A stretch of DNA of 38,317 nt from the IMG/VR virus record IMGVR_UViG_3300037296_000057, positions 1-38,317 of that record; one strand, 5' to 3'. Positions 1 through 7,931 of the stretch are shown here, one piece after another. This stretch comes from a virus. How positions within the stretch are numbered: position 1 is the first letter of the stretch; each line of letters starts with the position of its first letter. The translations under genes and the position numbers were made by a program. The notes beneath the pieces were generated by a model. That model made no database searches. It had not been told where the DNA came from and saw only the letters and a program-made list of their open reading frames with translations.

Positions 1-159
1 GTTCACGCCCGGGTCAGGGCAGCTCGCCTCGTCGCGAGGATCGAGTGGCGGAACGGTTGTTCCTGCGGGAACGTATACGGAATTACTGGATACGGAGCAA
101 CCGGTCGCGAACGTCGTCAGGAATAGGGCAATCGCCAGCATTTTCAGAAATGATCTCAA
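1..159 (-). CDS. Rz1: Rz1-like outer-membrane spanin lipoprotein (partial)
   Basis: The o-spanin is an outer-membrane lipoprotein that joins the inner-membrane Rz protein to disrupt the outer membrane at the end of lysis. The reading frame overlaps the end of Rz in another frame, the classical nested Rz/Rz1 arrangement. From a TTG at 159 it reads Met-Arg-Ser-Phe-Leu-Lys, a hydrophobic stretch and a lipobox FATGC with the lipidated Cys at residue 21, then a Pro-containing region. The TTG start is chosen because GGAGG lies 9 bases upstream and it supplies the basic n-region. An ATG at 141 has no visible ribosome binding site. The frame is open to base 1, so the C-terminus lies outside the window. 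Identity rests on position, lipobox and nesting. Confidence 0.82.
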   Translation of the reverse strand, partial: MRSFLKMLAIALFLTTFATGCSVSSNSVYVPAGTTVPPLDPRDEASCPDPGVN

Positions 160-418
160 GGGTCGTAGCCTCCAAGGCGTCCAGCTCTTTTTGGGTTCTC
201 TCGGCACGCGCTCTGGACTCCGACGCGATCCGATCTGCCGTTTCAGCCCTCTTACGCTCGGCCTCCAAGCTGGCCTGCAAGGTGTCGTACTGGCACTCGG
301 CCCGAGCCCCCCGGGCAGCGTCAACCCGGTTGTAGAGGGTCCACGCCCCCAAGGCTGCCGCGATAGCGACGACCTTGGCGACGGGGCCCATGACCAACCC
401 TAGCAGGCGAGTAATCAT
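83..418 (-). CDS. Rz: Rz-like inner-membrane spanin
   Basis: The i-spanin (111 aa) spans the periplasm with Rz1 and fuses inner and outer membranes after peptidoglycan is degraded. The N-terminal segment, about residues 8-28 (GLVMGPVAKVVAIAAALG), is a single membrane anchor. A charged, Ala/Glu/Arg-rich periplasmic segment follows (about 33-85), likely to form a coiled coil. The ATG overlaps the TGA of the endolysin (ATGA), so translation is probably coupled. The Rz1 frame begins inside its last third. Family membership is inferred from architecture and position, because spanins diverge too far for motif recognition. Confidence 0.85.
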   Translation of the reverse strand: MITRLLGLVMGPVAKVVAIAAALGAWTLYNRVDAARGARAECQYDTLQASLEAERKRAETADRIASESRARAERTQKELDALEATTLEIISENAGDCPIPDDVRDRLLRIQ

Positions 419-1605
419 CTGACGACCTCAATCATGGCGTGACGATCAGGTCCCGCGTTTTTTCCTGTTCTGTGGTCATCCAGCCGCGCACGCTGGGCCT
501 TGACCATCTGCCAGACGACGTAGATCGCCAGCCCGGCCATGACCCACGGACCGGTCGCGACAACCATGTCCCGCAGAGGTTCGATCTTACCCAGAAGGCC
601 CGTAGCGTCGTCGAGTTTACCGCCGAGGGCTTCCACGGCTTGCAGGCCGATCCCGACCGCGCCCGTGCCACCTACGACGACCGCCGCACCGTTGGCCTTG
701 TCCGTGGCCTCTATGGTCTTGGAGCCGCCGGTCCGGAGGTATTCTACCGTGGCATTTAGCCGCTCGGGCGCGATGTCCCGGGGCCGCGCCTTCAGGAGGG
801 CCGCCATAAACTCGTCGTCGATTCCCACGTAGATCGGGAGGTTGTTGTCAGCCCGGAAAGCCAATACCGCCCCGCGCGTGAACGTGCCCCACACACCGTC
901 AACGCCGCCGACCTCGGTGTACCCGAGGGCCCGGAGACGACGCTGTACCGCCTTGAGAGCTTCCCCGTCCGTAGGTGGGTTCTCTGCGGCCGCTGGGGCC
1001 CACGGCGTGTCCTTAATTTTGGTCCACTTCTTATAGGCCGCCTCAAGGCGCGTGTGGTAGCCCTGCACGGCGTAAGACGGCCCGTTGTAACCCCGAGCGA
1101 CCGAAGCCCAACGGTGGGCCCGGAGGTCGTCTGCCAGCCCTGCTGCCGTGATGAAGCGCACCATGGCTTCAAGGTGTTCCTGCTCGTCGGTCAGGAAAGC
1201 CTTCACCATGTCCTCGACTGTGCGGTATCCGGCCATGGCGAAGTTCTCACCGAGTATCTGCGGAAGTCCCCACGAGGACGCCAAGAGCGCGGCAGTCGAG
1301 TTGACGGCCATGGCCTCGCGCAGGCGCGGGTAGGAGTCGCTGGGGTAGTCCCGCTTCCAGTCCTTGTACGCCAGCCCCAGACGGACCGCCTCGTCGCGCT
1401 CTGACCCGGACAAGTTGCGGTAGAACACGTGGGGCTCGAATAGCATCGCCGGGCGGCCACGGCTGTCAAAGCCCGAGCTCCGGGCCTCCACCTCCATAAG
1501 GGCGTGCAGCTCGTCCTCACCGACGCCGATGCGGTAGCCGATGATCGGCAGGTCGAGGTCGTCGAGGCGTTTGGCAGCGCCCACGAAAGAGGTGTTAGGT
1601 TCCAT
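415..1605 (-). CDS. Endolysin: N-acetylmuramidase with peptidoglycan-binding domain and C-terminal membrane hairpin
   Basis: This 396-aa protein is predicted to cleave the glycan backbone of murein at lysis. Residues about 20-195 match the N-acetylmuramidase (DUF3380) family, with the probable catalytic Glu40 in VEARSSGF and the typical LFEPHVFYR block. A PG_binding_1 domain follows at about 213-265 (AVQRRLRALGY, then GVDGVWG). The C-terminal part carries a Gly/Ala-rich hydrophobic segment (about 303-325) and a stronger membrane segment (about 345-366, GPWVMAGLAIYVVWQMV), then a basic tail. No signal peptide is present at the N-terminus. No separate holin gene is visible between the fibre genes and the spanins, so the membrane hairpin may tether the enzyme or contribute to export. 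That role is inference. The ATG start is followed upstream by a 5-base gap to the preceding gene. Confidence 0.88.
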   Translation of the reverse strand: MEPNTSFVGAAKRLDDLDLPIIGYRIGVGEDELHALMEVEARSSGFDSRGRPAMLFEPHVFYRNLSGSERDEAVRLGLAYKDWKRDYPSDSYPRLREAMAVNSTAALLASSWGLPQILGENFAMAGYRTVEDMVKAFLTDEQEHLEAMVRFITAAGLADDLRAHRWASVARGYNGPSYAVQGYHTRLEAAYKKWTKIKDTPWAPAAAENPPTDGEALKAVQRRLRALGYTEVGGVDGVWGTFTRGAVLAFRADNNLPIYVGIDDEFMAALLKARPRDIAPERLNATVEYLRTGGSKTIEATDKANGAAVVVGGTGAVGIGLQAVEALGGKLDDATGLLGKIEPLRDMVVATGPWVMAGLAIYVVWQMVKAQRARLDDHRTGKNAGPDRHAMIEVVR

Positions 1606-1610
1606 GATTT

Positions 1611-1922
1611 TTATCCTGCGTCTGGGAGGCCGCCCGAGAGTACGTCGGTTCCGTTGTGCATGACCACGACCGTCGCCACCTCTTCTGCCCGGACGAGCCG
1701 GACGTAGAACGTCGTGCCCACGTCCATACCGGCCGAGGCAAACTCCAAAGAGCCCCGCGTGTGAAGGAGGATTCCCGCGTCACCGTCCCCCGGGACTGTG
1801 GCCTCTGCGGCATGGACCTCCAACAGGTCGCTTGTGCGGAGCTGGATCAGAATGTCCTTGGGGTCTTCGGACACGGAAACCCAGCCGTCCACGCTCGTAA
1901 TTTCTAGCTTGTTCGTAATCAT
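1611..1922 (-). CDS. Small phage protein of unknown function
   Basis: A 103-aa acidic protein that I do not recognise. It lacks membrane segments and cysteines, and its alternating hydrophobic pattern (ILIQLRTSDLLEVHAA, FYVRLVRAEEVATVVV) suggests a compact beta-rich fold. It sits between the discoidin-like fibre gene and the endolysin, in the same direction, with small gaps (29 and 5 bases). This place in the order would fit a fibre accessory protein, a fibre chaperone or a structural knob, but nothing in the sequence decides this. The ATG start is preceded by an AGGAG-like stretch about 9 bases upstream (reading AAGGAGCGCC on the minus strand). Confidence 0.75.
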   Translation of the reverse strand: MITNKLEITSVDGWVSVSEDPKDILIQLRTSDLLEVHAAEATVPGDGDAGILLHTRGSLEFASAGMDVGTTFYVRLVRAEEVATVVVMHNGTDVLSGGLPDAG

Positions 1923-1951
1923 CTTGGCGCTCCTTGCCGGTTAGTTCTTAG

Positions 1952-3418
1952 TTACGCACCGGCCGTAACGCCGTCGTGGGTAAGGTCGATGTTGTACGGG
2001 CTCGCGACATCGTACGACAGTACGGTGCCTGCGGCCAAGGGTGTAGCCGAGTTCAACCGAGCCACGTCCCGGGTTTCAAGGTAAGAGTCCGACACCTTCA
2101 CGCTCCGGTACTCTATGTTGACTGCCGCGCCCGTTGGGTCTTGGATCACGACCCCGTAGTGGATCAGCTTGCGGCAGTATATCGGCGGGATGGTGATCTC
2201 CATGCCGACGGTCAGGCTGATAGGCTGCGAGTCGTACAGCACCTTTTTGATCGTTCCGCCGCTACCGTCAAACTCCACGACGTAGACCCGCGCCGTGAAA
2301 GCCACCGTGTTCTTTGGGCGCAGCTTGGTCATCATGCGGTCGTCGAAGAACCTGAAACGGTAGCCCTTTATGGCGAAAGCGGAAGTGGAGACCCCGGTCA
2401 CGGCCAAGTTGAAGTTGACCGGCGAACCGGCCGGGACGGGGTTCGCCACGGCCCTAGCCACCTCCTGTTTCGCGTAGCCAAGGGGCCACGGCTGCGGGAA
2501 GTTTGCAACGTACGACGTGGCCCAAACGCGACCATCATTGGAATACTGAATGTACGCGAGTTTCGGCAAATACCAAAACTGGGAAGAGCCGGACATGTCC
2601 TTGCCCAGCGTCACCGAGTTCACAGCGACGTTCGCACCGAAACCGAAGTCGTACCCTGCGTACGCGAGCGGGAACGTCGGACTGACATCCCCCAACCCGA
2701 CGTTCACGTCACCAGCATCTACGAGCAGAGGCGACAGGTTGCCCCCGACGCGGGCGATCAGTTTCGCCGGATCGGTCAGGAGGTTCGGGCCGCCCGCCGT
2801 GGCGTGGAACCCGAGGTACGTCGCGATCCAAGAGTTCCCTTCCGACACCGTTTGAGACATCAAGACCCGCCAGAAGCGCTTCTGGTTTGGATCGACAAAC
2901 GGCCGGTACACGTTTTCAGCGTTGACCCGCAGTCGGATATTGTCAGGCTCCCACGTGATCGCTTTGGAGAAGCTGTCTGTCCACGTCGCCCCGTTGTCGG
3001 ACCATTGGAGCTTTAACACCTTCGGGATATGCAAGTCCCCGGCTTGCTGCACGTTGACCCACTCGAACTCGACGATGGACTTAGGGTTCGCCGCCCCGAA
3101 GTCGTAGCCGACCCAGCGGGACGTAGCGTCAGTTGGCCGAGCGTACCACTTGGTGGTCTCGTTGCCGTCAAACATGAAAGTGCCGTCGTCGTTTGCGCTG
3201 TTGCTGGACCCCCAGATCGGGGTCCCGCCCGTGGCGACCCCCGTGCCGCTCGCGGCGATAGAATCGAAGAAGTAGAGCTGCCCGGCAGCGATGTCGTTGT
3301 TAGGGGCGTATGTCTCTTGCACGAGAACACGCCAGTACCGGTGGGGGCTGACACCGGGGTTGGCCGCGCCGCCGATCATAATGGAGGACGCTACGGTCCC
3401 GAGTAGGATAGAAATCAT
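1952..3418 (-). CDS. Tail fibre/receptor-binding protein with two discoidin-like domains
   Basis: A 488-aa protein that probably binds a surface glycan of the host. A hydrophobic N-terminus (about 2-22) is followed by two related blocks, each opening with a Y/F-W-R-V-L motif: RYWRVLVQET (about 27-36) and KRFWRVLMSQT (about 180-190). Each ends in an L-x-x-Q/Y-W/Y-S-x-D/N-G strand (LKLQWSDNGATW, LAYIQYSNDGRVW). The pattern is that of F5/8 type C (discoidin) carbohydrate-binding jelly rolls. The block GYDFGAANPKSIVEFEWVN is typical. Residues about 325-488 form a further beta-rich domain of unknown type. Its ATG overlaps the end of the DUF2793 fibre gene, suggesting coupled expression at the tail tip. 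The exact receptor cannot be read from the sequence. Confidence 0.78.
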   Translation of the reverse strand: MISILLGTVASSIMIGGAANPGVSPHRYWRVLVQETYAPNNDIAAGQLYFFDSIAASGTGVATGGTPIWGSSNSANDDGTFMFDGNETTKWYARPTDATSRWVGYDFGAANPKSIVEFEWVNVQQAGDLHIPKVLKLQWSDNGATWTDSFSKAITWEPDNIRLRVNAENVYRPFVDPNQKRFWRVLMSQTVSEGNSWIATYLGFHATAGGPNLLTDPAKLIARVGGNLSPLLVDAGDVNVGLGDVSPTFPLAYAGYDFGFGANVAVNSVTLGKDMSGSSQFWYLPKLAYIQYSNDGRVWATSYVANFPQPWPLGYAKQEVARAVANPVPAGSPVNFNLAVTGVSTSAFAIKGYRFRFFDDRMMTKLRPKNTVAFTARVYVVEFDGSGGTIKKVLYDSQPISLTVGMEITIPPIYCRKLIHYGVVIQDPTGAAVNIEYRSVKVSDSYLETRDVARLNSATPLAAGTVLSYDVASPYNIDLTHDGVTAGA

Positions 3419-4149
3419 GTCAGATCACCTATTAGGTTGTACGCGTTTCCGCCTTCAGGGATCAACGTGGCGCTGGAAAATTTAGACCGAAGGCCGAGGC
3501 GTCCGTCCGCAGAATTGATCGTCACTCCGGCAGCGGCCCCGACAGTTACCGCGCCGTCGCCCTTGCGGATGATAGTCAAGGGCTGGACGTTCGTAAGGCC
3601 CGTCGGGATCGTGACGACCGTGCTGGTGGCCGCGTTCATCCGGATCACTTTGTCACCAAAGAAGTCCGCGTTCACGAGAGAGTACGAGGCGGTCTTGACC
3701 GTCTGGACCAACGGCACGGGCGCAGCGCTATTCTTCCACGTCGTGCCACCGAGGGCCGCGTCAATGGCTGCAATAAGCCGGGTCTGGTGAGTTGAGCTCT
3801 CGTCGATCCGTTGCCACGCTGTCCCCGTGTAGGTGACGAAGGCTGACTCGTCCGCGACGTAGAGCGTCCAACCGGCTTTGGGGGTCAGGTAAATCCATTG
3901 CGCGGAGCCGCCTACTGGCGTGTCCCAGACTGCGACCTTGTTGGGGTTCGTGCCGTCCGTGGACTTCATCAAATAGATGTCGCCTGTGGCGGGCGTGCCC
4001 GGGAGGTTGGCCGACCGAGACTTCACGGCACCCTGCAAGAGTGCCGAGACGGACCGGAAGTTGGCTTCCATGTCAGGCCCGTAGCCGTTTGAGCCGATGG
4101 TCCAGCCTGCCTTCAGGCCGAGGCCCGGTAGAGTGCGTTCACCGGCCAT
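3415..4149 (-). CDS. DUF2793-type tail fibre protein
   Basis: A 244-aa virion protein. The N-terminal third (ERTLPGLGLKAGW, then a region with ANFRSVSALLQ) followed by PATGDIYLM, AVWD, WIYLTPKAGWTLYVADE and YTGTAWQRID follows the DUF2793 pattern common in phages and gene transfer agents of alphaproteobacteria. The C-terminal half (about 150-244) is a beta-rich module with repeated Thr/Val strands, likely a trimeric fibre or receptor-facing domain. It lies directly after the J-like tip gene (8-base gap) and overlaps the next fibre gene by an ATGA-type junction. Function as a fibre or fibre connector is inferred from position and family. Confidence 0.78.
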   Translation of the reverse strand: MAGERTLPGLGLKAGWTIGSNGYGPDMEANFRSVSALLQGAVKSRSANLPGTPATGDIYLMKSTDGTNPNKVAVWDTPVGGSAQWIYLTPKAGWTLYVADESAFVTYTGTAWQRIDESSTHQTRLIAAIDAALGGTTWKNSAAPVPLVQTVKTASYSLVNADFFGDKVIRMNAATSTVVTIPTGLTNVQPLTIIRKGDGAVTVGAAAGVTINSADGRLGLRSKFSSATLIPEGGNAYNLIGDLT

Positions 4150-4157
4150 TGCGTGTC

Positions 4158-6617
4158 CTATCCGTCATTTTCGCTCCAATCGTAGCCGAAGTTATTGCCC
4201 CAACCAAGGCGCTCGATCTCAAGGGTCCGTTTAGCCCCTGTTATAGATTCGACGCCATCACGGACAGAGTAAAATCCGATGTCATAAAAACGGTACTTCA
4301 GAAGGTTCTCGGTCGGCATATCGAAAGCCGTGCCGGTCAAGCCGTCGAATACCATCTCCACGTTGGCCGTACCGGCGGCCACGGCCTTGATCCGGGTAGT
4401 CTGGCCGGTCTCGGGCGTGACCGTGCTCGCGTTCCATTTGTTCGCCACGGCGTCCTCGGACGTGCGGTTCCGGTTCGCCCATGTCAGCGGCACCGTCAGT
4501 GGCACCGACCCGGAGAGGTACTGCTGCGCGCCGAAGCCCTTGCCGTTGATCTGCGTCTTTGCGGGGCGGAAGGGGGCGTGGATACGCTTGCCGACCGTGT
4601 ACGTCGTGAGGTCCGTGTCGCGTACGTCCAGAAGGCCGGACCGGGTGCGGGGCCGCAAGTAGTATGACACCGCGTCTCCAATGAAGACCTCGCGGTTGTC
4701 CGTGTTCGTCAGAGAGCCGACAACGCGCCAAATCCGGGCCGTGGGGCCCCAAGTCAGGGGTACGGTGTCCCAGAGGCCCCGTACTACGCGCCACGTCTCA
4801 TTGGCCGCCACGCTGCCGTCAGTCATTATCCACTCTTGCTGACCGCCGCCCTCGATCATGTAGATGTCACCAATTTGGGACCGGGCTCGTTTCAGGGCTT
4901 CCAGCAAGCCTTCGGGCAGCTCGCTCGTATTCTCAGGCACCAGTGAGACGCCCAGCTCCGATGTCGTGGCCGGGGAGAACGAAGCGACCTCACCGAGCGA
5001 GCTGGAACCCGCGCCGTCTACGACAGTGGCCGTGGCCGTAACTTCGATGATCGCCATGTCCGGGTCGTTCACGTAGAACTGGACAGCGGAGAGTGGATAG
5101 GAGTCGTCCACCTCGTCTATGGTGTAACCGTTCGTCGTCATCAACGGCAGGGGTGGTTCGGTGACATAGATGTACTCGGCCTTCGTGGGGGGTGCGTCAG
5201 GATCGACCCACTCGACGGCTTGGGGCTCTTGGAAGTCGATCTTGGGGGTAGCGTACACGTCCTCGGTCGCTTCGATTACGATCTCCCGGTCCGTGGTATG
5301 GCCCCAGTCCACGCCGTTGAGCCGCAGGACCATCTCGGAGATGCCCTCTTCCGGCCAATTTAGGATAACGCAGCCGCCGGGCGTGGAGTCAAAACCCTCC
5401 CGGTTCACCTTCAGCTTGACCGTGGTCAGGAGGCGGCTGGCTTCAGCCACGTCCCGGTCCGCGATCTGCTGGGCGAGGAACTTATTGCGCACGCCGTAGT
5501 AGTCCCGGGTCTCCGAGACCACGCGACCTTGGACGGCCACGACCGCATTGTTCTCGGCCGTGACGGCTTCAGGTTCCTCGGTGAAAGGCTCCGTGTACGT
5601 GACGCGGATTTGGTTGATTACGTCCGGCCAGCCGCGTTTCTTCAGGCTGACGACCTCGCAGTTGCCCGGCCCAAAAACGGCGAGCTCCGACTTCACGTAG
5701 TCGTCCCGGATCAGCTTCAGGGTCCACAAGCCGGTCGTCGGGTCTTGGAACTGCATCGCCTTAATGTGGTCTAGGATTTCAGAGCTGAAGTTCTCGATGG
5801 AGTCCTGATCCATAAGGCGCATGGACAACCCGAACATTTCAGTTTTCAGGGTCGCAGCGGCGGCGAGGTACGACGCCTTGTTGAAGGCAGACTCCGGGTC
5901 CCCCTTCCCCCAGTCCGGGTTTGTCATAAGCTCGTAAAGCATATGCGCCGGGTTCGCGTCCGGGCACTTGCGGTAGTTGAGCGAGCCGTCCGGGTTGAGC
6001 TTGTTCGTAGACTGCACGAAAGCCCCGTTCTCGCGTTTGATGATGGGCCAGATATAGCCGTCTGCCGATAGGCCCCGGGGCCTGCGCGTCACGTGGGCTA
6101 CGGGTGGCGGGAGGTACGGATTGTTTGTGCCCCAGCGGAAACCAAACTTCGGTCCCTGCGCGTGCTTAGACGCGAAGACCTTACCGATGATCCCGATCTT
6201 GGCGACGATGGCCCAGAGGAAATCCTCTTCGGTCATGCCCCCGTCAGGATCGTACTGCGACGACGACAAGCCGGAAGCGTTCTTCTCGCCCCGGAAAAAC
6301 ATATGGGCGAGGCCCCGGTACCCCGAGACGTTACTGTTGATCTCACCGAACCGGGCGGCCAGCTCGGGGCTTGAAATCTGGTCGTCGCCGCCAAGATAGA
6401 ACTCGACGACGCCCGAGAGGCCCCCCTCTTTTTCGTCACCGCCGAAGAGCTTGTCCTCGTCGATCTCAACGCCGCTGTTCTCCGTGATCGGGTACTGCCA
6501 TGCGATCTTATCTTTGACCGTGATCGAGTTGATCGCGTCAAGCGGCCCGTGGCAAATCCCGTAGTCCATGGACATCAAGTAGTCGTAGATGTCTGGTTTT
6601 TTACTGCCCTTGCCCAC
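4158..6617 (-). CDS. Tail tip/host specificity protein, lambda J-like
   Basis: An 819-aa protein at the place of lambda gpJ. It is expected to form the central tail tip that contacts the cell and crosses the envelope. The N-terminal half has the block GYRGLAHMFFRG and a Gly/Asp-rich stretch (about 60-110). The middle part (QIRVTYTEPFTEEPEAV, VNREGFDSTPGGCVILNWPEEG, about 335-425) matches the Phage-tail_3 type of baseplate hub. The C-terminal third contains fibronectin-like strands. It starts at GTG 6617, overlapping the TAG of the preceding gene by one base, with AGGAG 8 bases upstream. It is somewhat shorter than lambda J (about 1130 aa). Two small preceding genes seem to supply part of the tip. 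Confidence 0.85.
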   Translation of the reverse strand: MGKGSKKPDIYDYLMSMDYGICHGPLDAINSITVKDKIAWQYPITENSGVEIDEDKLFGGDEKEGGLSGVVEFYLGGDDQISSPELAARFGEINSNVSGYRGLAHMFFRGEKNASGLSSSQYDPDGGMTEEDFLWAIVAKIGIIGKVFASKHAQGPKFGFRWGTNNPYLPPPVAHVTRRPRGLSADGYIWPIIKRENGAFVQSTNKLNPDGSLNYRKCPDANPAHMLYELMTNPDWGKGDPESAFNKASYLAAAATLKTEMFGLSMRLMDQDSIENFSSEILDHIKAMQFQDPTTGLWTLKLIRDDYVKSELAVFGPGNCEVVSLKKRGWPDVINQIRVTYTEPFTEEPEAVTAENNAVVAVQGRVVSETRDYYGVRNKFLAQQIADRDVAEASRLLTTVKLKVNREGFDSTPGGCVILNWPEEGISEMVLRLNGVDWGHTTDREIVIEATEDVYATPKIDFQEPQAVEWVDPDAPPTKAEYIYVTEPPLPLMTTNGYTIDEVDDSYPLSAVQFYVNDPDMAIIEVTATATVVDGAGSSSLGEVASFSPATTSELGVSLVPENTSELPEGLLEALKRARSQIGDIYMIEGGGQQEWIMTDGSVAANETWRVVRGLWDTVPLTWGPTARIWRVVGSLTNTDNREVFIGDAVSYYLRPRTRSGLLDVRDTDLTTYTVGKRIHAPFRPAKTQINGKGFGAQQYLSGSVPLTVPLTWANRNRTSEDAVANKWNASTVTPETGQTTRIKAVAAGTANVEMVFDGLTGTAFDMPTENLLKYRFYDIGFYSVRDGVESITGAKRTLEIERLGWGNNFGYDWSENDG

Positions 6618-6832
6618 TACGCGGACTCCTCTTGTGCGATCCGAGCGTCAGCGGATGCCACGGCTCTCTGTATTTGTTCGTCGTCTATCTTGCGCATTTC
6701 TTCAAGGGGCAGGCCCTCCCCGCGAAAGAACTGGCGGCGGTCTAGGCCGAGCTCCACGCAACGGCGCTCCGAGCCTTTGGCGCAGAGGCCGACCCGGGCG
6801 CAGTCGCTCAAGGTCAGGTACTTCACCATCAC
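6617..6832 (-). CDS. Small tail-tip-region protein, unknown
   Basis: A 71-aa charged protein without recognised domain. It has two cysteines near the N-terminus (SDCARVGLCAKGSERRC holds three in total) and a C-terminal acidic helix (about 45-70). The start is GTG 6832 or the adjacent ATG 6829. Both overlap the TGA of the preceding gene, and GGAAG lies 5-8 bases upstream. It lies in frame order between the short membrane-anchored tip protein and J, with a one-base overlap to J, so it is probably made at the same time and used in tail-tip assembly. No function is claimed. Confidence 0.7.
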   Translation of the reverse strand: MMVKYLTLSDCARVGLCAKGSERRCVELGLDRRQFFRGEGLPLEEMRKIDDEQIQRAVASADARIAQEESA

Positions 6833-7059
6833 TTAGGCTTCCGCGTCGTGATGCTCTTGTCGCCGTAATACAGGACGTTGAGGCCCTTCATTTGGACGGA
6901 GCCGAATACCACGGGGATCGCGCGACCGGCCTCGGCCGTGGGCTCTTGCAAGTCGTCCACGGTCGTAGGCTTCGGGGGCTTGGGCTTCGGCATAAGGAGG
7001 TAGCCGATGACCATGGAGCCGACCCCGATCAGGGCGATGGCTAAAAACGGAAGGGGCAT
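6829..7059 (-). CDS. Short tail-tip protein with N-terminal hydrophobic segment and IPVVFG motif
   Basis: A 76-aa protein. Residues about 4-22 (PFLAIALIGVGSMVIGYLL) are a strong hydrophobic segment. A Pro/Lys-rich hinge (PKPKPPKP) and the motif AIPVVFGSVQMKG (about 47-60) follow. The I-P-V-V-F/Y-G signature is usual near the N-terminus of J-like and lambda I-like tail-tip proteins, so this looks like a separately encoded tip segment. It is placed where lambda has genes K and I. ATG start with GAGGT 8 bases upstream. It overlaps the next gene by 3-4 bases. Confidence 0.72.
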   Translation of the reverse strand: MPLPFLAIALIGVGSMVIGYLLMPKPKPPKPTTVDDLQEPTAEAGRAIPVVFGSVQMKGLNVLYYGDKSITTRKPK

Positions 7060-7070
7060 TAGGGTCTACC

Positions 7071-7931
7071 TCACGTGTGGTTGTTCTTATTGATCGGGTT
7101 CGACAGCGGAATGTACGGGTGGCCGCCGAAGTTCACGATGTTGCTGAAGCGGTCGCGGCAATGGTCGGTCGTATGGCCGCAGCCCAAGGATAGCGCCATG
7201 TCGTGCCCGGGGGCAATGTCCCGCACGGGGGCGTCCGTCCGGATGGTGACTCCGTTCGCGCCGAGGATGCTGACATACTCCACGCCGTATTCCCCCTGCC
7301 ACGACAACACGCCACCAATGAAGGCGCTGACCGAGTAGGCCCCGTTCCAGCCCGGGTCCAGCTTGACGCCAGCGCTGTACGTCGTGTCGAGCGTGGCCTG
7401 CACCGTGTGGTCCTCCCGGACAGCCTTGCACTTGTGGCCGTAGAGGACGTGCTGGCAGGACCGCTGGTAGAACATGCCGAGGGCCGGAGACCGCATACCC
7501 GCGCCGAGCGTGCTGCACGACAGGACGATGGCGGACCGTTCCCGATTACTCTCGACGATCCGGCCGAACCAGTGGTTCTGGAACGTGCCGCCCGCGCCGT
7601 GCCAGCCCGAGGGGTCGCCCGCCGCAGGGACATGGCCCTTGAGGATTTTGACCGTGACGATCCGGCGCGGGGACAGGCCCGTAAACAGGAGCGCGATCTC
7701 CGAACCGGACGCAACCCTGATCTTGGTTTCAACCGCTTCCCCGCGACCCTTGGATTTAATTGAATCGTGGCTGATCGTAATTGGAATATACGTGTTGCCA
7801 TTAGCCAATACCACGGGGGCGTCCGCGTTCGTATAGCGGTAGACCTGCTCTTCCGCGTCGCCATAGCGAAACTCGAATAGCTCTGCCGGATTGCCCCGGT
7901 TCTTGGAGGTTTCATAATTGCTTACGGGCAT
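7071..7931 (-). CDS. Tail hub protein, Phage_BR0599/DUF2163 type (lambda L-like role)
   Basis: A 286-aa protein that probably forms the hub ring between the distal tail protein and the tip. The C-terminal signature LGCGHTTDHCRDRFSNIVNFGGHPYIP (quoted in parts: LGCGHTTDHC, FSNIVNFGGHPYIP) is diagnostic of the Phage_BR0599 family. Cysteines at the YQRSCQHVLYGHKC block and the LGC and DHC sites match the four conserved Cys that hold an iron-sulfur cluster in the related lambda gpL and gene-transfer-agent hub proteins. Cluster binding is inferred. The gene overlaps the preceding one by 10 bases and ends 11 bases before the short tip gene. Confidence 0.85.
   Translation of the reverse strand: MPVSNYETSKNRGNPAELFEFRYGDAEEQVYRYTNADAPVVLANGNTYIPITISHDSIKSKGRGEAVETKIRVASGSEIALLFTGLSPRRIVTVKILKGHVPAAGDPSGWHGAGGTFQNHWFGRIVESNRERSAIVLSCSTLGAGMRSPALGMFYQRSCQHVLYGHKCKAVREDHTVQATLDTTYSAGVKLDPGWNGAYSVSAFIGGVLSWQGEYGVEYVSILGANGVTIRTDAPVRDIAPGHDMALSLGCGHTTDHCRDRFSNIVNFGGHPYIPLSNPINKNNHT

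Noticed and set aside
1-141. Closure of the genome by joining the two window ends through Rz1
   Set aside because: The Rz1 frame would continue into the 30-bp repeat and give a Gly/Trp-rich repetitive tail unlike spanins, so simple circular closure at these ends is not supported.
1976-3016. Plus-strand frame of 346 codons opposite the discoidin fibre gene
   Set aside because: No motif or ribosome site, and Arg/Val/His-rich composition typical of an antisense shadow.
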